Shown piece after piece: positions 6,354 through 14,300 of a stretch of DNA of 41,286 bases (its first letter is position 1; each line of letters starts with the position of its first letter). Made by a program: the position numbers and the translations under genes. The notes under the pieces are model-generated. The model was not told the origin of the DNA. It did not search any database and saw only the letters and a list, made by a program, of their open reading frames with translations. This DNA is from a virus. The stretch covers positions 1 through 41,286 of the IMG/VR virus record IMGVR_UViG_3300027969_000183; one strand, written 5' to 3'.

Positions 6354-6503
6354 TTACTTCTTCTTTTTGGGGAATCCAGCTTTCATGTTAGCATACGCCT
6401 TTGGAGAGACGGTGCTCTTACTCTTCGGACGACTGGTGCCTGCTGCCTTGCGAGCGTTTAAATTGGCGTAGAGGCCAGGTGGTTTGGCGTTTCCTTTGTT
6501 CAT
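6354..6503 (-). CDS. Small basic protein of 49 residues
   Basis: Reads MNKGNAKPPGLYANLNARKA, then AGTSRPKSKSTVSPKAYANM and ends AGFPKKKK. Start ATG 6503 overlaps the previous stop as ATGA, the coupling used throughout this genome. The PPGLYAN...K motif followed by a basic region and an AY/AF helix is a pattern I know from short unassigned phage proteins, often written PGLWANI. It is very basic and may bind DNA or the capsid. No function is known. Confidence 0.7.
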   Translation of the reverse strand: MNKGNAKPPGLYANLNARKAAGTSRPKSKSTVSPKAYANMKAGFPKKKK

Positions 6504-6769
6504 TTGCGTGTGCTTTTACCATTGGCTCCGTTCCTAGCACGATTGGCCTTGGGTGATTCCAAGACCATCGTCCCCTTCTTCGTGTGGCTAAGATCAGGTC
6601 CTCCTTTGCTAGCAATGCCCCGGCGGCGACGTTCCGTCCATCGCTCCTCCGAGGCATTTTTCACTGTAGGGTCCTTGTTCAGCTTTCGTTGATATGCTGC
6701 TTTCTTTGCTGCTGCCTTTGGGTTCTTGGCATAATAAGCAGCAGAAGCACCGGGCTTAGGGTGTGGCAT
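6500..6769 (-). CDS. Small basic protein (AYYAKNP... SHTKKGTMVLESPKANRARNG)
   Basis: 89 residues from ATG 6769; the frame runs further up to 6802, but this start follows the coupled pattern and overlaps the membrane-protein gene by 14 bases. Features: an N-terminal ASAAYYAKNPKAAAKKAAYQ helix, an ERWTERRRR cluster at about 43-51, and a C-terminal DLSHTKKGTMVLESPKANRA block. I recall this C-terminal block (MSHTKSG...LE...NR) from small proteins of phages and algal viruses. Strongly basic; role unknown, perhaps nucleic-acid binding. Confidence 0.75.
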   Translation of the reverse strand: MPHPKPGASAAYYAKNPKAAAKKAAYQRKLNKDPTVKNASEERWTERRRRGIASKGGPDLSHTKKGTMVLESPKANRARNGANGKSTRK

Positions 6770-6944
6770 TAGGTGGCTCCTTGAAGTACACAAAGTTCTC
6801 AAGACGTTCGATGCGGCTATTGCTAACCGTCATCTGTTCAACAAGAACATCAACAGACTTTGCAATGTTATGAAGGGTAACCAAATGCCAACCAAACAGC
6901 CCAAGTGCAGCAGTGGCAATGGCGTTGCGTACTGTGCTGTCCAT
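6756..6944 (-). CDS. Small membrane protein (i-spanin or holin candidate)
   Basis: 62 residues from ATG 6944, three bases beyond the start of the TerS stop codon. Residues about 5-25 (NAIATAALGLFGWHLVTLHN) form one hydrophobic segment, followed by a helical, coiled-coil-like part (IAKSVDVLVEQMTVSNSRIERLE). T7 places its Rz i-spanin gene (18.5) between small and large terminase, and this gene sits directly behind the small terminase with one N-terminal membrane anchor and a helical rest, though it is far shorter than Rz. The general shape also resembles XhlA-like proteins. The lysis role is inferred from position only. Confidence 0.6.
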   Translation of the reverse strand: MDSTVRNAIATAALGLFGWHLVTLHNIAKSVDVLVEQMTVSNSRIERLENFVYFKEPPNATP

Positions 6945-6945
6945 G

Positions 6946-7176
6946 TCATCGGATTGCGGATTGAACGTCTTCAAGTTCAAGCTCTGGCATACTCGCAAAC
7001 AACGATGCCAGAGGGGACCCGAGGACAGGGACTCCTGTGATGTTGTTCTTGGCAAGCCAGTCCGTCGCGGCCTTAAGGTCTTGCGTTGTTGCGTCACCAT
7101 TCTGAATGCGCTTGATCAGTTCGTTAGTAACCAGACCATGGAGTTCAGAGAAGTCTTCCTCAGTTGCTCGTGTCAT
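6946..7176 (-). CDS. Terminase small subunit (T7 gp18-like DNA maturase A)
   Basis: 76 residues; T7 gp18 has 89. The pattern LHGLVTNELIKRIQNGDATTQDLKAATDWLAKNN matches the small terminase family: a helix, then a turn with xGxAT, then a second helix ending in W-L-x-x-N, then a hydrophobic LASLF segment and an acidic C-terminal tail. It binds concatemeric DNA and hands it to the large subunit. ATG 7176 overlaps the stop of the beta-rich gene by one base. In T7 only one small gene separates gp18 from gp19; here 3.1 kb with seven genes lie between them. Confidence 0.85.
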   Translation of the reverse strand: MTRATEEDFSELHGLVTNELIKRIQNGDATTQDLKAATDWLAKNNITGVPVLGSPLASLFASMPELELEDVQSAIR

Positions 7177-7517
7177 TATTGCACCAGCTCAGAGATGTAC
7201 AAAGTAGTGCTGGCTCCTGTTCCTTGAATGGCAGCAATGTTGGCTTCCATAGGAACAGCAAGAATAACACGTTCTCCTGTCTTCAAATAATGTGAAGAGG
7301 ATGTTGCAGTTTGAGTCCCAACACCAATCTGATAATGACAATGCGTTCCACCACTAGCAATAATGGAAATGAAACGACACGTCGTGGTAAGTGCTAAGTT
7401 AACGCTGGTCACTCCAAGCGTAATGGTACGCGCTGTTCCAACCTCAAACGCAGTCATACCAGAATTGGTCTGGTAAGATCCGGCAGCGGTGCTGCCTCCG
7501 GTAGTAATGCTTGCCAT
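7176..7517 (-). CDS. Beta-rich virion-type protein, unknown
   Basis: 113 residues, Thr/Ser/Gly-rich with alternating hydrophobics, no signal peptide. The middle to C-terminal part (HCHYQIGVGTQTATSSSHYL, then TGERVILAVPMEANIAAIQ and TLYISELVQ) follows the pattern of small phage beta-sandwich proteins in which an IG..PTAT..S stretch precedes a V.P.G..IA.IQ strand. Those proteins often attach to heads or tails. I cannot assign a specific role. It is placed between the endolysin and small terminase, tightly coupled to the latter. Confidence 0.6.
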   Translation of the reverse strand: MASITTGGSTAAGSYQTNSGMTAFEVGTARTITLGVTSVNLALTTTCRFISIIASGGTHCHYQIGVGTQTATSSSHYLKTGERVILAVPMEANIAAIQGTGASTTLYISELVQ

Positions 7518-7538
7518 GAGTAATAATCCTGTGTTTTG

Positions 7539-8099
7539 TTAGTAGTCCCAGCGAACCCTGGGGCGTCCAGCACGAATACCGATGTGAACAAAGCCCCGAT
7601 ACGAGGCCCCATAGCCTATGCTGAAAGGCCATTCCTTGTCACACCACTTCTCGAACTCCAAGCAGCTGGTATTGATTGGGTAAGCATCCACTGCACCACA
7701 ACCAACACCAAAAAGGTGTTCACTATTGGAAGCACCACCCACCGCAGCGTTAACCGCAGCAGGACGGTGACCGGATGTGATCTTCAAAGGGCCAAACTTG
7801 TTCCGTGCTCGCTCCAGAAACTCACAGAGTTCCGTTGCAATGTCACATTGTCCTTGATTCCGAAACCTACGGGCCTCCTCACAGAGGGTAAGCTCACCGT
7901 AGGTGAAGTTGGGGGTGATGTTTTGACCAAAAGGCGAGCTAGGCAAGAGCTTTTTGGCACCAGGAGGCACCTTACGGAAGAGTTCTCCGAAGGTAGCAAT
8001 GATTTCAGGGCTTACTGCCTTCTGCAAGTAGGCCCAAGCCTCCAGTTGTTGGGGTTCACCCTTGTCATACTTGGAGGCATCAGCAAAAAGGATAGTCAC
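7539..8099 (-). CDS. Endolysin, M15 family peptidase
   Basis: 186 residues. A zinc peptidase of the VanY/M15 group that cuts peptidoglycan cross-bridges or D-Ala ends. The zinc site is visible: SGHRP at 109-113, SEH with H128, D138 in GAVDAYP, and H172 in GFVHIGIR. The H-to-D spacing is three longer than in many M15 enzymes because of an inserted GCG. T7 uses an amidase (gp3.5) encoded among replication genes, so this is a different enzyme in a different place. It starts with GTG 8099 overlapping the holin-like stop as GTGA, a typical holin-endolysin pair. No signal peptide is seen, so it depends on a holin. Confidence 0.88.
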   Translation of the reverse strand: MTILFADASKYDKGEPQQLEAWAYLQKAVSPEIIATFGELFRKVPPGAKKLLPSSPFGQNITPNFTYGELTLCEEARRFRNQGQCDIATELCEFLERARNKFGPLKITSGHRPAAVNAAVGGASNSEHLFGVGCGAVDAYPINTSCLEFEKWCDKEWPFSIGYGASYRGFVHIGIRAGRPRVRWDY

Positions 8100-8296
8100 T
8101 TCAGGATGTTTTTTGCTTTTTGGATGGTGTCGTCCTCCTTACGGAATGGTTTCAGGTAGTTGGCTACCCGAAACACCAATCCAAGGACAGAATTGTCTTT
8201 CAACTTTGGGTTAAGACCGATGATCTCAGATGCAAAGAAGAGAACAAAGAAAAAGGCCACCTCGTAGGTAACCTTCAAACCGAAGATGGTAATCAT
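8096..8296 (-). CDS. Small membrane protein, putative holin
   Basis: 66 residues. One strong hydrophobic segment (EVAFFFVLFFASEIIGLNP, about 12-30) is followed by a second, weaker hydrophobic part (VLGLVFRVANYL) and a charged tail with KPFRKEDD. This is the layout of small phage holins or holin-like proteins, and the EIIG.NPKLK.NS pattern is one I know from cyanophages. It sits immediately before, and overlaps, the M15 endolysin, which supports the lysis assignment. Start ATG 8296 overlaps the previous stop (ATGA). The second holin candidate is 6756-6944. Confidence 0.65.
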   Translation of the reverse strand: MITIFGLKVTYEVAFFFVLFFASEIIGLNPKLKDNSVLGLVFRVANYLKPFRKEDDTIQKAKNILK

Positions 8297-8454
8297 TTTT
8301 TCTTACCTTTGTTTGCTTTTGCTTGTTCGGACATCGCAATGGCGATTGCCTGCTTGCGTGAGGTCACCATAGGACCTTTCTTGGAACCAGAATGAAGAGA
8401 ACCGCCTTTGAATTCCTTCATTACCTTGCCAACCTTAGCGTTAGCCTTTTTCAC
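8293..8454 (-). CDS. Small basic protein, DUF6496-like
   Basis: 53 residues translated directly: it begins MKKANAKVGKVMKEFKGGSL, continues HSGSKKGPMVTSRKQAIAIA and ends in a Lys-rich tail. KVMKEFK.G.LHSGSKKGP.V.SRKQAIAIA is a very recognisable signature of the family named DUF6496, found in many phages and bacteria with unknown function. The start is GTG 8454, overlapping the previous stop (GTGA). The end overlaps the holin-like ATG (ATGA), so three genes are coupled in a row. Basic and probably helical. Confidence 0.85.
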   Translation of the reverse strand: MKKANAKVGKVMKEFKGGSLHSGSKKGPMVTSRKQAIAIAMSEQAKANKGKKK

Positions 8455-8585
8455 TTGCCTTGACCTCGTAGTTGTTTGCGGCCATGGTTGGCAAGACTGC
8501 GCTTGCCTTGGCCTTGTTTGGTGCGTTTGGGGGGACCAGCGCGATGGGTAACGGCGCCAGTCCCGATCTTGCTCTTAACAGCCAT
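8451..8585 (-). CDS. Small basic protein of 44 residues
   Basis: Begins MAVKSKIGTGAVTHRAGPPK, continues RTKQGQGKRSLANHGRKQ and ends LRGQGK. It contains two GQGK motifs, one after PPKRTKQ and one after KQLR. ATG 8585 overlaps the preceding stop by one base (TGATG), and its own stop overlaps the next GTG. The PP-K-T/K-QGxGK pattern is familiar from short cyanophage proteins but has no known role. Very basic, no membrane segment; possibly nucleic-acid binding. Confidence 0.7.
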   Translation of the reverse strand: MAVKSKIGTGAVTHRAGPPKRTKQGQGKRSLANHGRKQLRGQGK

Positions 8586-8890
8586 CAGACGGTGACCCAG
8601 GGTAGGCCAGCCGCCTTGGTAGGAGCGGCCTGTTCATCCAGTTGGGCTTGCAGGGCAGCCTCGATCGCAGGCACGTCCAGCTTGGCTTGGGTCCAGCCGA
8701 TCACCAGCTCAGGTGTCAGGTCAGCGTAGGGGATCACGTCGCCTTCGGGCTGCTCTAGGCCGATGGAGCCATAGGCAGAGCTGGCGTAGGTGCCGTCGTT
8801 GGCGGAGAGGGTCCAGTGAGCGTTGAAGACAATGCCGTCCACTGTGGTGTGTTCGAGGTTGGCGATGGCCCAGGAAAATGTGGTGGTCAT
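8585..8890 (-). CDS. Tail-fiber-linked small protein of unknown function
   Basis: 101 residues. The pattern FSWAIANLEHTTVDGIVFNA, HWTLSANDGTYASSAYGSIG, then PYADLTPELVIGWTQAKL and ending LPW belongs to a small family very common beside phage tail genes; I believe NCBI calls it DUF7936, but could not check. It looks like a beta domain followed by a helix. No function is established; a tail-tip or fiber-associated role is plausible from its constant neighbourhood. It follows the tail fiber gene with a 5-base gap. Confidence 0.75.
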   Translation of the reverse strand: MTTTFSWAIANLEHTTVDGIVFNAHWTLSANDGTYASSAYGSIGLEQPEGDVIPYADLTPELVIGWTQAKLDVPAIEAALQAQLDEQAAPTKAAGLPWVTV

Positions 8891-8895
8891 GGTGC

Positions 8896-11385
8896 TTAAC
8901 TCAGGCGATAGGAAACAAAGGTGTTGGCAGCAGTTCGCCGTGAAGCAAACCGCGCTGATGCACCGATGGCAATAGTGCCGCTGCCGACGATGGTATGGTC
9001 AGTGCCAGCGTCAACGGTGCAGATGCCAGCGCCAGTGTTGATTATTGACCATTCAAAAGTCATGTTGGTGTAGATGCCGCTGAAGCCACCCTCGGTTAAG
9101 GTGCCTGTCGGCAGCGTAAGTGTTGCAACAGCGCCGGTGTAAGTGATAATGCCTGTCTTGAGATTAGCAACGGTCAGCGTTGCAGCAGCAGCGTAAGTAG
9201 CAGGAGCTGCTTGGTTGTAACACTGGACTCCATCATTGGTGATGCGGAAACGCTCTGAAGAAGAACTACTACCATCTAAGGTTGTCGAAAAAACAAGCCT
9301 GCCAGGCATGTCGAAAACACCAGGGGTGCCATCAACAACAGAACTTATGGATGCACCTGTTCGATAAGAACTAGCGCCATCTGCGCCAGCAAAATTAATA
9401 ATTCCAAGAGAATCACCACTGGCAACAATTGTAAAGCCGCCTGCGGTTGTACTGCGAGATTTGTAAAGTCCAAGAGAAGGACCAGTGGTACCAGCGGAGA
9501 AGTTGCCTAGATTTAAGTTTGCTTCTGCGCTTGTCCCTGGTGATGCGATATTTATTCGCGCCGATGCTGCGCCTGTCCACTGTGAAGATGTACCATAAAA
9601 AATCCGACTGTTGCCATCAATGCGGGTAACTTCACTGCCGCCCGTGCTGATGGCCACCTGATCAGCACCAGGGCTGTAGATGCCGGTATTGAGGTCACCT
9701 GATACGGCAATGCCCGGCAGTGCTGCGGTGCCTGCTGTGACGGCCAAGACGCCGGTCATGGTGTCACCGGCCTTTAGCACGTTGCTGGATGCCGCTCCAG
9801 TCAGTGCTGCGGTGATGGTGCCTGCGGTGAAGTTACCAGACTCATCACGCGCCACGATCGCGCTTGCCGTGTTGGCGCTGGCGGCTGTGGTGGCTGAGTT
9901 GCTGACCTTACCTGCTGTGGCGATGGTTGCCAATTTGGTGTCAACAATTGCTGCACTTGCATTCACGTCTGCATCAACAATAACCCCAGCAGCAATAGCG
10001 GTTGCATTGCCAACACTGGTAACATCACCGGTTAGGTTGGCGTTGGTGGTAACAGTTGAAGCATTACCGGTTAGGGATGCCGTAATCGTACCAGCACTGA
10101 AGTTACCACTAGCATCCCTTGCGACTATTGCCGATGCAGTGTTAGCGTTGGTTGCAGTAGTAGCACTGTTGCTGACCTTACCAGCGGTGGCGATGGTGGC
10201 TAGTTTGGTGTCAACGATCGCAGCAGATGCGTTGATGTCTCCGTCAAGGATTGTGCCATCAAGAATCATTGTGCTGGTGACAGTGCCAGTATCACCCGTA
10301 GTGACAACGGTGCCAGTAACATTGGGCAGCGTGATGGTGCGATCAGCTGTCGGATCCACCACGGCAAGGGCGGTTTCAAATCCATCAGCAGTGGCTCCTT
10401 CAAACGTAAGGCTGCCCGCAGTGCCGATCTCCAGGTTGCCTGTCATCGTACCCCCCGACTTAGGCAGGGCAGCCGTAGCAGTGTTAGTAGCACTGATGGC
10501 CACATCATAAGCAGCCCTCACCGAGTTAGGGGTGGCTGCCGACGCGGTGCTGGTACTGATCACGCTATCGGTCAACAGCGTGATGCCATAGTTAACAAGT
10601 GTTGCTTGCTGTTGGGCACCAGCAAAAACAATTGCACCGGTCATCGTACCACCGGCCTTAGGCAGGGCTGCGTTGGCGGTGGTGTTGGCCGTGTTGGCAG
10701 TGCTTTGGGCCGCATCAGCAGCGTCCTTAGCCACCTTCACAGCAGCAGGAGTGGCAGCAGTGGTGGTGCTGGTACTGGCAGCACTGTCAGTGAGCTGGAC
10801 AATGTTCTTGGTGCTGGTGGTGGCAGTAGGTTGACCAGCAGCAAACGTGATGTTGCCGGTCATTGTCCCACCAGTCTTTAGCAAAGCCAGTCCTGCTGCG
10901 CCTGCCCCTACGGCATCTACATACTGCTTGGTGGCAGCCTGGAGGTTTGTGGATGGGTCTGCGGGCAGGACGATAGCACCCGTCATGGTGCCGCCTGCCT
11001 TAGGTAGGGCAGCGTTGGCGGTTGCCGTGGTAGCAATACCGGCAATATCTACATCAGTAATGTAATCACCAAGGTCATTATAGACTTCTTGGATAAGATT
11101 AATAGCTTGATTAAAGTTTTCATTCAGATCAGACGACCTGATGGTGGAACCTTGGGAAATCGTCGTTGCAAGTTGAGTATCATCGGTTTCCCGAAAGATG
11201 TCAATGTCTGCTCCATTTGCAGGTGCTGTCAGAAATTGAATCTGATTGCTACTAACAAAAACAAAGGAAGTTGTCAGAGTACCATTGATGGAGGCCCGAA
11301 TCTCTGAGTTCTTAAGAAAGCTGAAGGTGATCGAAAAAATGGACGTAGAACCATTGCCTACATAGGCAGTGCGTGTATTTTCCAT
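8896..11385 (-). CDS. Tail fiber protein (T7 gp17-like N-terminus)
   Basis: 829 residues; binds the host surface. Residues 1 to about 110 match the T7 gp17 N-terminal attachment domain (RTAYVGNGSTSIFSITFSFL, then LTAPANGADIDIFRETDD, then SDLNENFNQAINLIQE). Then come five copies of the fiber repeat GG/GDTMTG (near residues 131, 174, 247, 313 and 540), the first followed by KQYVD. Two copies of a longer unit, NASAAIVDTKLATIATAGK followed by VSNSATT, lie between them. The C-terminal third is unlike T7 and is presumably the receptor-binding part. The repeats make this gene prone to recombination, as expected for host-range evolution. ATG 11385 is 7 bases beyond the previous stop codon. Confidence 0.93.
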   Translation of the reverse strand: MENTRTAYVGNGSTSIFSITFSFLKNSEIRASINGTLTTSFVFVSSNQIQFLTAPANGADIDIFRETDDTQLATTISQGSTIRSSDLNENFNQAINLIQEVYNDLGDYITDVDIAGIATTATANAALPKAGGTMTGAIVLPADPSTNLQAATKQYVDAVGAGAAGLALLKTGGTMTGNITFAAGQPTATTSTKNIVQLTDSAASTSTTTAATPAAVKVAKDAADAAQSTANTANTTANAALPKAGGTMTGAIVFAGAQQQATLVNYGITLLTDSVISTSTASAATPNSVRAAYDVAISATNTATAALPKSGGTMTGNLEIGTAGSLTFEGATADGFETALAVVDPTADRTITLPNVTGTVVTTGDTGTVTSTMILDGTILDGDINASAAIVDTKLATIATAGKVSNSATTATNANTASAIVARDASGNFSAGTITASLTGNASTVTTNANLTGDVTSVGNATAIAAGVIVDADVNASAAIVDTKLATIATAGKVSNSATTAASANTASAIVARDESGNFTAGTITAALTGAASSNVLKAGDTMTGVLAVTAGTAALPGIAVSGDLNTGIYSPGADQVAISTGGSEVTRIDGNSRIFYGTSSQWTGAASARINIASPGTSAEANLNLGNFSAGTTGPSLGLYKSRSTTAGGFTIVASGDSLGIINFAGADGASSYRTGASISSVVDGTPGVFDMPGRLVFSTTLDGSSSSSERFRITNDGVQCYNQAAPATYAAAATLTVANLKTGIITYTGAVATLTLPTGTLTEGGFSGIYTNMTFEWSIINTGAGICTVDAGTDHTIVGSGTIAIGASARFASRRTAANTFVSYRLS

Positions 11386-11391
11386 GTGTTG

Positions 11392-14300
11392 TTACTTGGC
11401 GTATTTAAGAATTTCGGAGAAGTCCTGCTCAGGCTGTTGGGTTTGTGGTTTTTTTGCACTTTGCTGTTGTTGTTTGGCACTGTAGGCGCCCATGTCAATG
11501 TTCTGACCTTCCTTACGAGCCTTGAAGACTGCTTCTGCATAGGCAGCACTGTTGCCTTCAAGTTTGTCGTATGCACGATCACGACTGCTTTGCCAGATGC
11601 GTTGGATCTCCTGGTAGTACCGAGGGGTTTGCTTTGGATTACCATCCACAATCTCTCGATTGCCCCAAGCTTTCACGTCCTCCTTGTACCACGATTGCTT
11701 CCGTAGTGCATCCAACTCTTCCCTAAGGCCATTCTTTGACATCTCCATACGGATGTCATGCTTCCACTGGGCCTTCATCTCAACTCCATTAGGATCCTTC
11801 TTCAAGGTATCACCCCATGTGAAGCGGGCTGCCATCAGCATCCGAGCCACTGGATCCTTGTTGTCAGGAGAGGTTTCAAATGGAATTGAGCTGTTCCAAA
11901 TACCACCCACAGGATTCCTCATGGGTTTGCCGGTGAGAACATCAATGACTTCTGGATATGTATTGCGGATGCCAGGAAGAGCACTTTGCCATACTTTGTC
12001 CAGTTCTGTTTCAAACTCACGAGCATACGGGTCAAAGGCATTGGCAAACTGTTTGCGAATACCAGCAAGACCCAACATGTTGTTTGCTGTGCTGCCAAGG
12101 ATTCTGGTAAGGTTGGCTTCGTTGTAGTTGGAGGTATCAATGAGACCGCCAAGAGCGGCAAGTCCTTGGAAGTAGCTTTTTTCCGTAAGACTACCAGTAA
12201 TGGAAAGCTGAAGTTGACCTTTGAGACGATCCACCATATCAGCAGGAGCCACATTGGCCAGGGCTGACATGTCGGCACAGAACGCTAGGATGTTGGAAAG
12301 AGGCTCCAAGGTGTTGTAGGAGATCCACTTGTCACCAACCTTCAGGGAACGTGACCTGATGCCAGCATCTTGCCAGCGTTTGCGCTCTTTTGGATCAATC
12401 GGTGTGTTGCCAGTGATGTTGCCACTAAGAGCCAAACCAAAACCAGCTGCAACAGTCATCGCTCCGATCGCTTCCCGACCCTCGTATTCAGCCACCCGAA
12501 GGGCATCACCAGAAGCCTTCACAGCTTGGTATTCACCAAGAAAACGTGCAAGGATAGGGGTGTGCTCAAGTTGATAACCAAGGATGTTGGCAGGAGTCCT
12601 TAGGAATGGTACGGCTAACTTTCCTACTTTTGTAAGGGAAAGGAAGCGGTTGAGGGTGTTGATCAGTTCACCAGGATCATTTTGAAAGGTTCCAATCTCA
12701 GCGTAAGTCTGGAGGCCCTTATCAAGAATCTTTCCTGTTTGTGGATCAATGTAGGTGGAATACTTAGCCAGATACTCTTTGGAAAGCTTTTCCACATCCA
12801 AAGGATTCTTGGCTTCCGTCATGGCATGATACATGGACTGCTCAGCAATCCGTTGGCGAGCAATGATGGTTTTGAATCCATCATCCATACTCATCATCAA
12901 TTTGCTTGGATAATCCAATGCTTGTGCAAAGTGATAATGGGCCTTTGCAAAACCAACCGTCAACTCTTCCATGCTGTCTGGCTTAGCCATTTTTCCAAGC
13001 AACTCAAGATTTGCTAGGACTTCTGCGTTTTGCACAACCCGGTGTGGGCTCCAGGAGGCTGGAATGCCTGTTTCCCAAGTCCGTGCTGCTACCTGCCATG
13101 CTTCGTGGGTACTGCCCATGATTGCATGAAAACCGGCCATGCCTGCTCGGAATAGGGCTGGATCACCAGTGAATGCACCTTTCAATGCAATGCTGGTTGG
13201 AGCTTCCACCACCCGATACACAGAACTTAGGTTACGGATGATGGTCTTGGTGTTAGACAAGATGCTGTTGTAAAAGATGCTCATCTGGGTAGTGCCCATA
13301 CTACGCAGGGCTGTTCCCATGAAGGAAGCAGTCTTGGTAGGATCACCACCAGCAAGGACCATGGCTCTCACCATAGCTCTCATCTGATCAATTGCTTCTG
13401 GATCACCCTTTCGATACAATCCTTGAACCTTAGCAGCCCACGCACGAAGGGTGCGAGTGGTTAGCTCATCATCCTCCTCAAACTTCCGCATGACATCTGC
13501 GGCTGTCCCAGGTTCCAACACGGTCTTGAGGTTGATCTTCTGGGCATTAAGACTGCCACCATAGAAGTTGGCACCCCACTTGTGCATCTCCAGAAAGCCA
13601 ACAAGGCGATCCGTCATCCGTTCAAAGGCATTGCCTCCGATCAGATGCTTCATGTCTTGCTCTTCAAAGTCGTTGGCAAGCTTATGGATTTGCTCAGCCG
13701 TATCAACGATGTGTGCTTTCAGGGCAACAAGACCTTCTGCGGTGGGGATGTCCCTGGCAAACTTGTCAGTTCCCAGCGTACCACCAGCAGTCTTCATAAT
13801 GCGTTCAGCAAAATCACCAGGAGTGATCTGAACATCATCAGCAGTCTTCAGTGCGTTGGTGATGGCATCAAACACCACAGCAGCCTTACGTGCAATCTCA
13901 TCCACCGTCATCCCAAGTGCTTTGGAGACGCTGCGGAAATCAATGTCACGTTCTGACTTCTGAACAAGCTTCTTGATACCCAATTCATCTGTTGCCAGAA
14001 TCTTGTGTTGGGCATCCGTCAAACCTCTGGCACCGTTTACCGACACCTTACGACCAGGAACAAAGGGTGAATCATCAAGATGACCAAACCTTGGATCCTC
14101 GGCCATGCCTTGGGTAACGACCTGATCATTGATGTTGCTAGTTTTGTTGCTGGATTCTGTTTCCCAAGTCTCATACTTGGCGGTGTCATCAGCAGACTTC
14201 AGGATGATGTTGTCCAGGTCCTCTTGGCGAGCCATGACATCATCCAGTTCCCCTTGCAGTCCCTTGGCAACTTCATCTTCGGGGTCCAAGCCCTGAAGCC

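Noticed and set aside
9841-10220. Regularly repeated DNA resembling a CRISPR array
   Set aside because: Repeats are in-frame coding repeats of the tail fiber with no constant repeat/spacer lengths. No CRISPR array is present in the window.
9680-10510. 276-residue plus-strand frame rich in Ala/Val
   Set aside because: Antisense of the tail-fiber repeats; periodic composition mirrors the fiber sequence.
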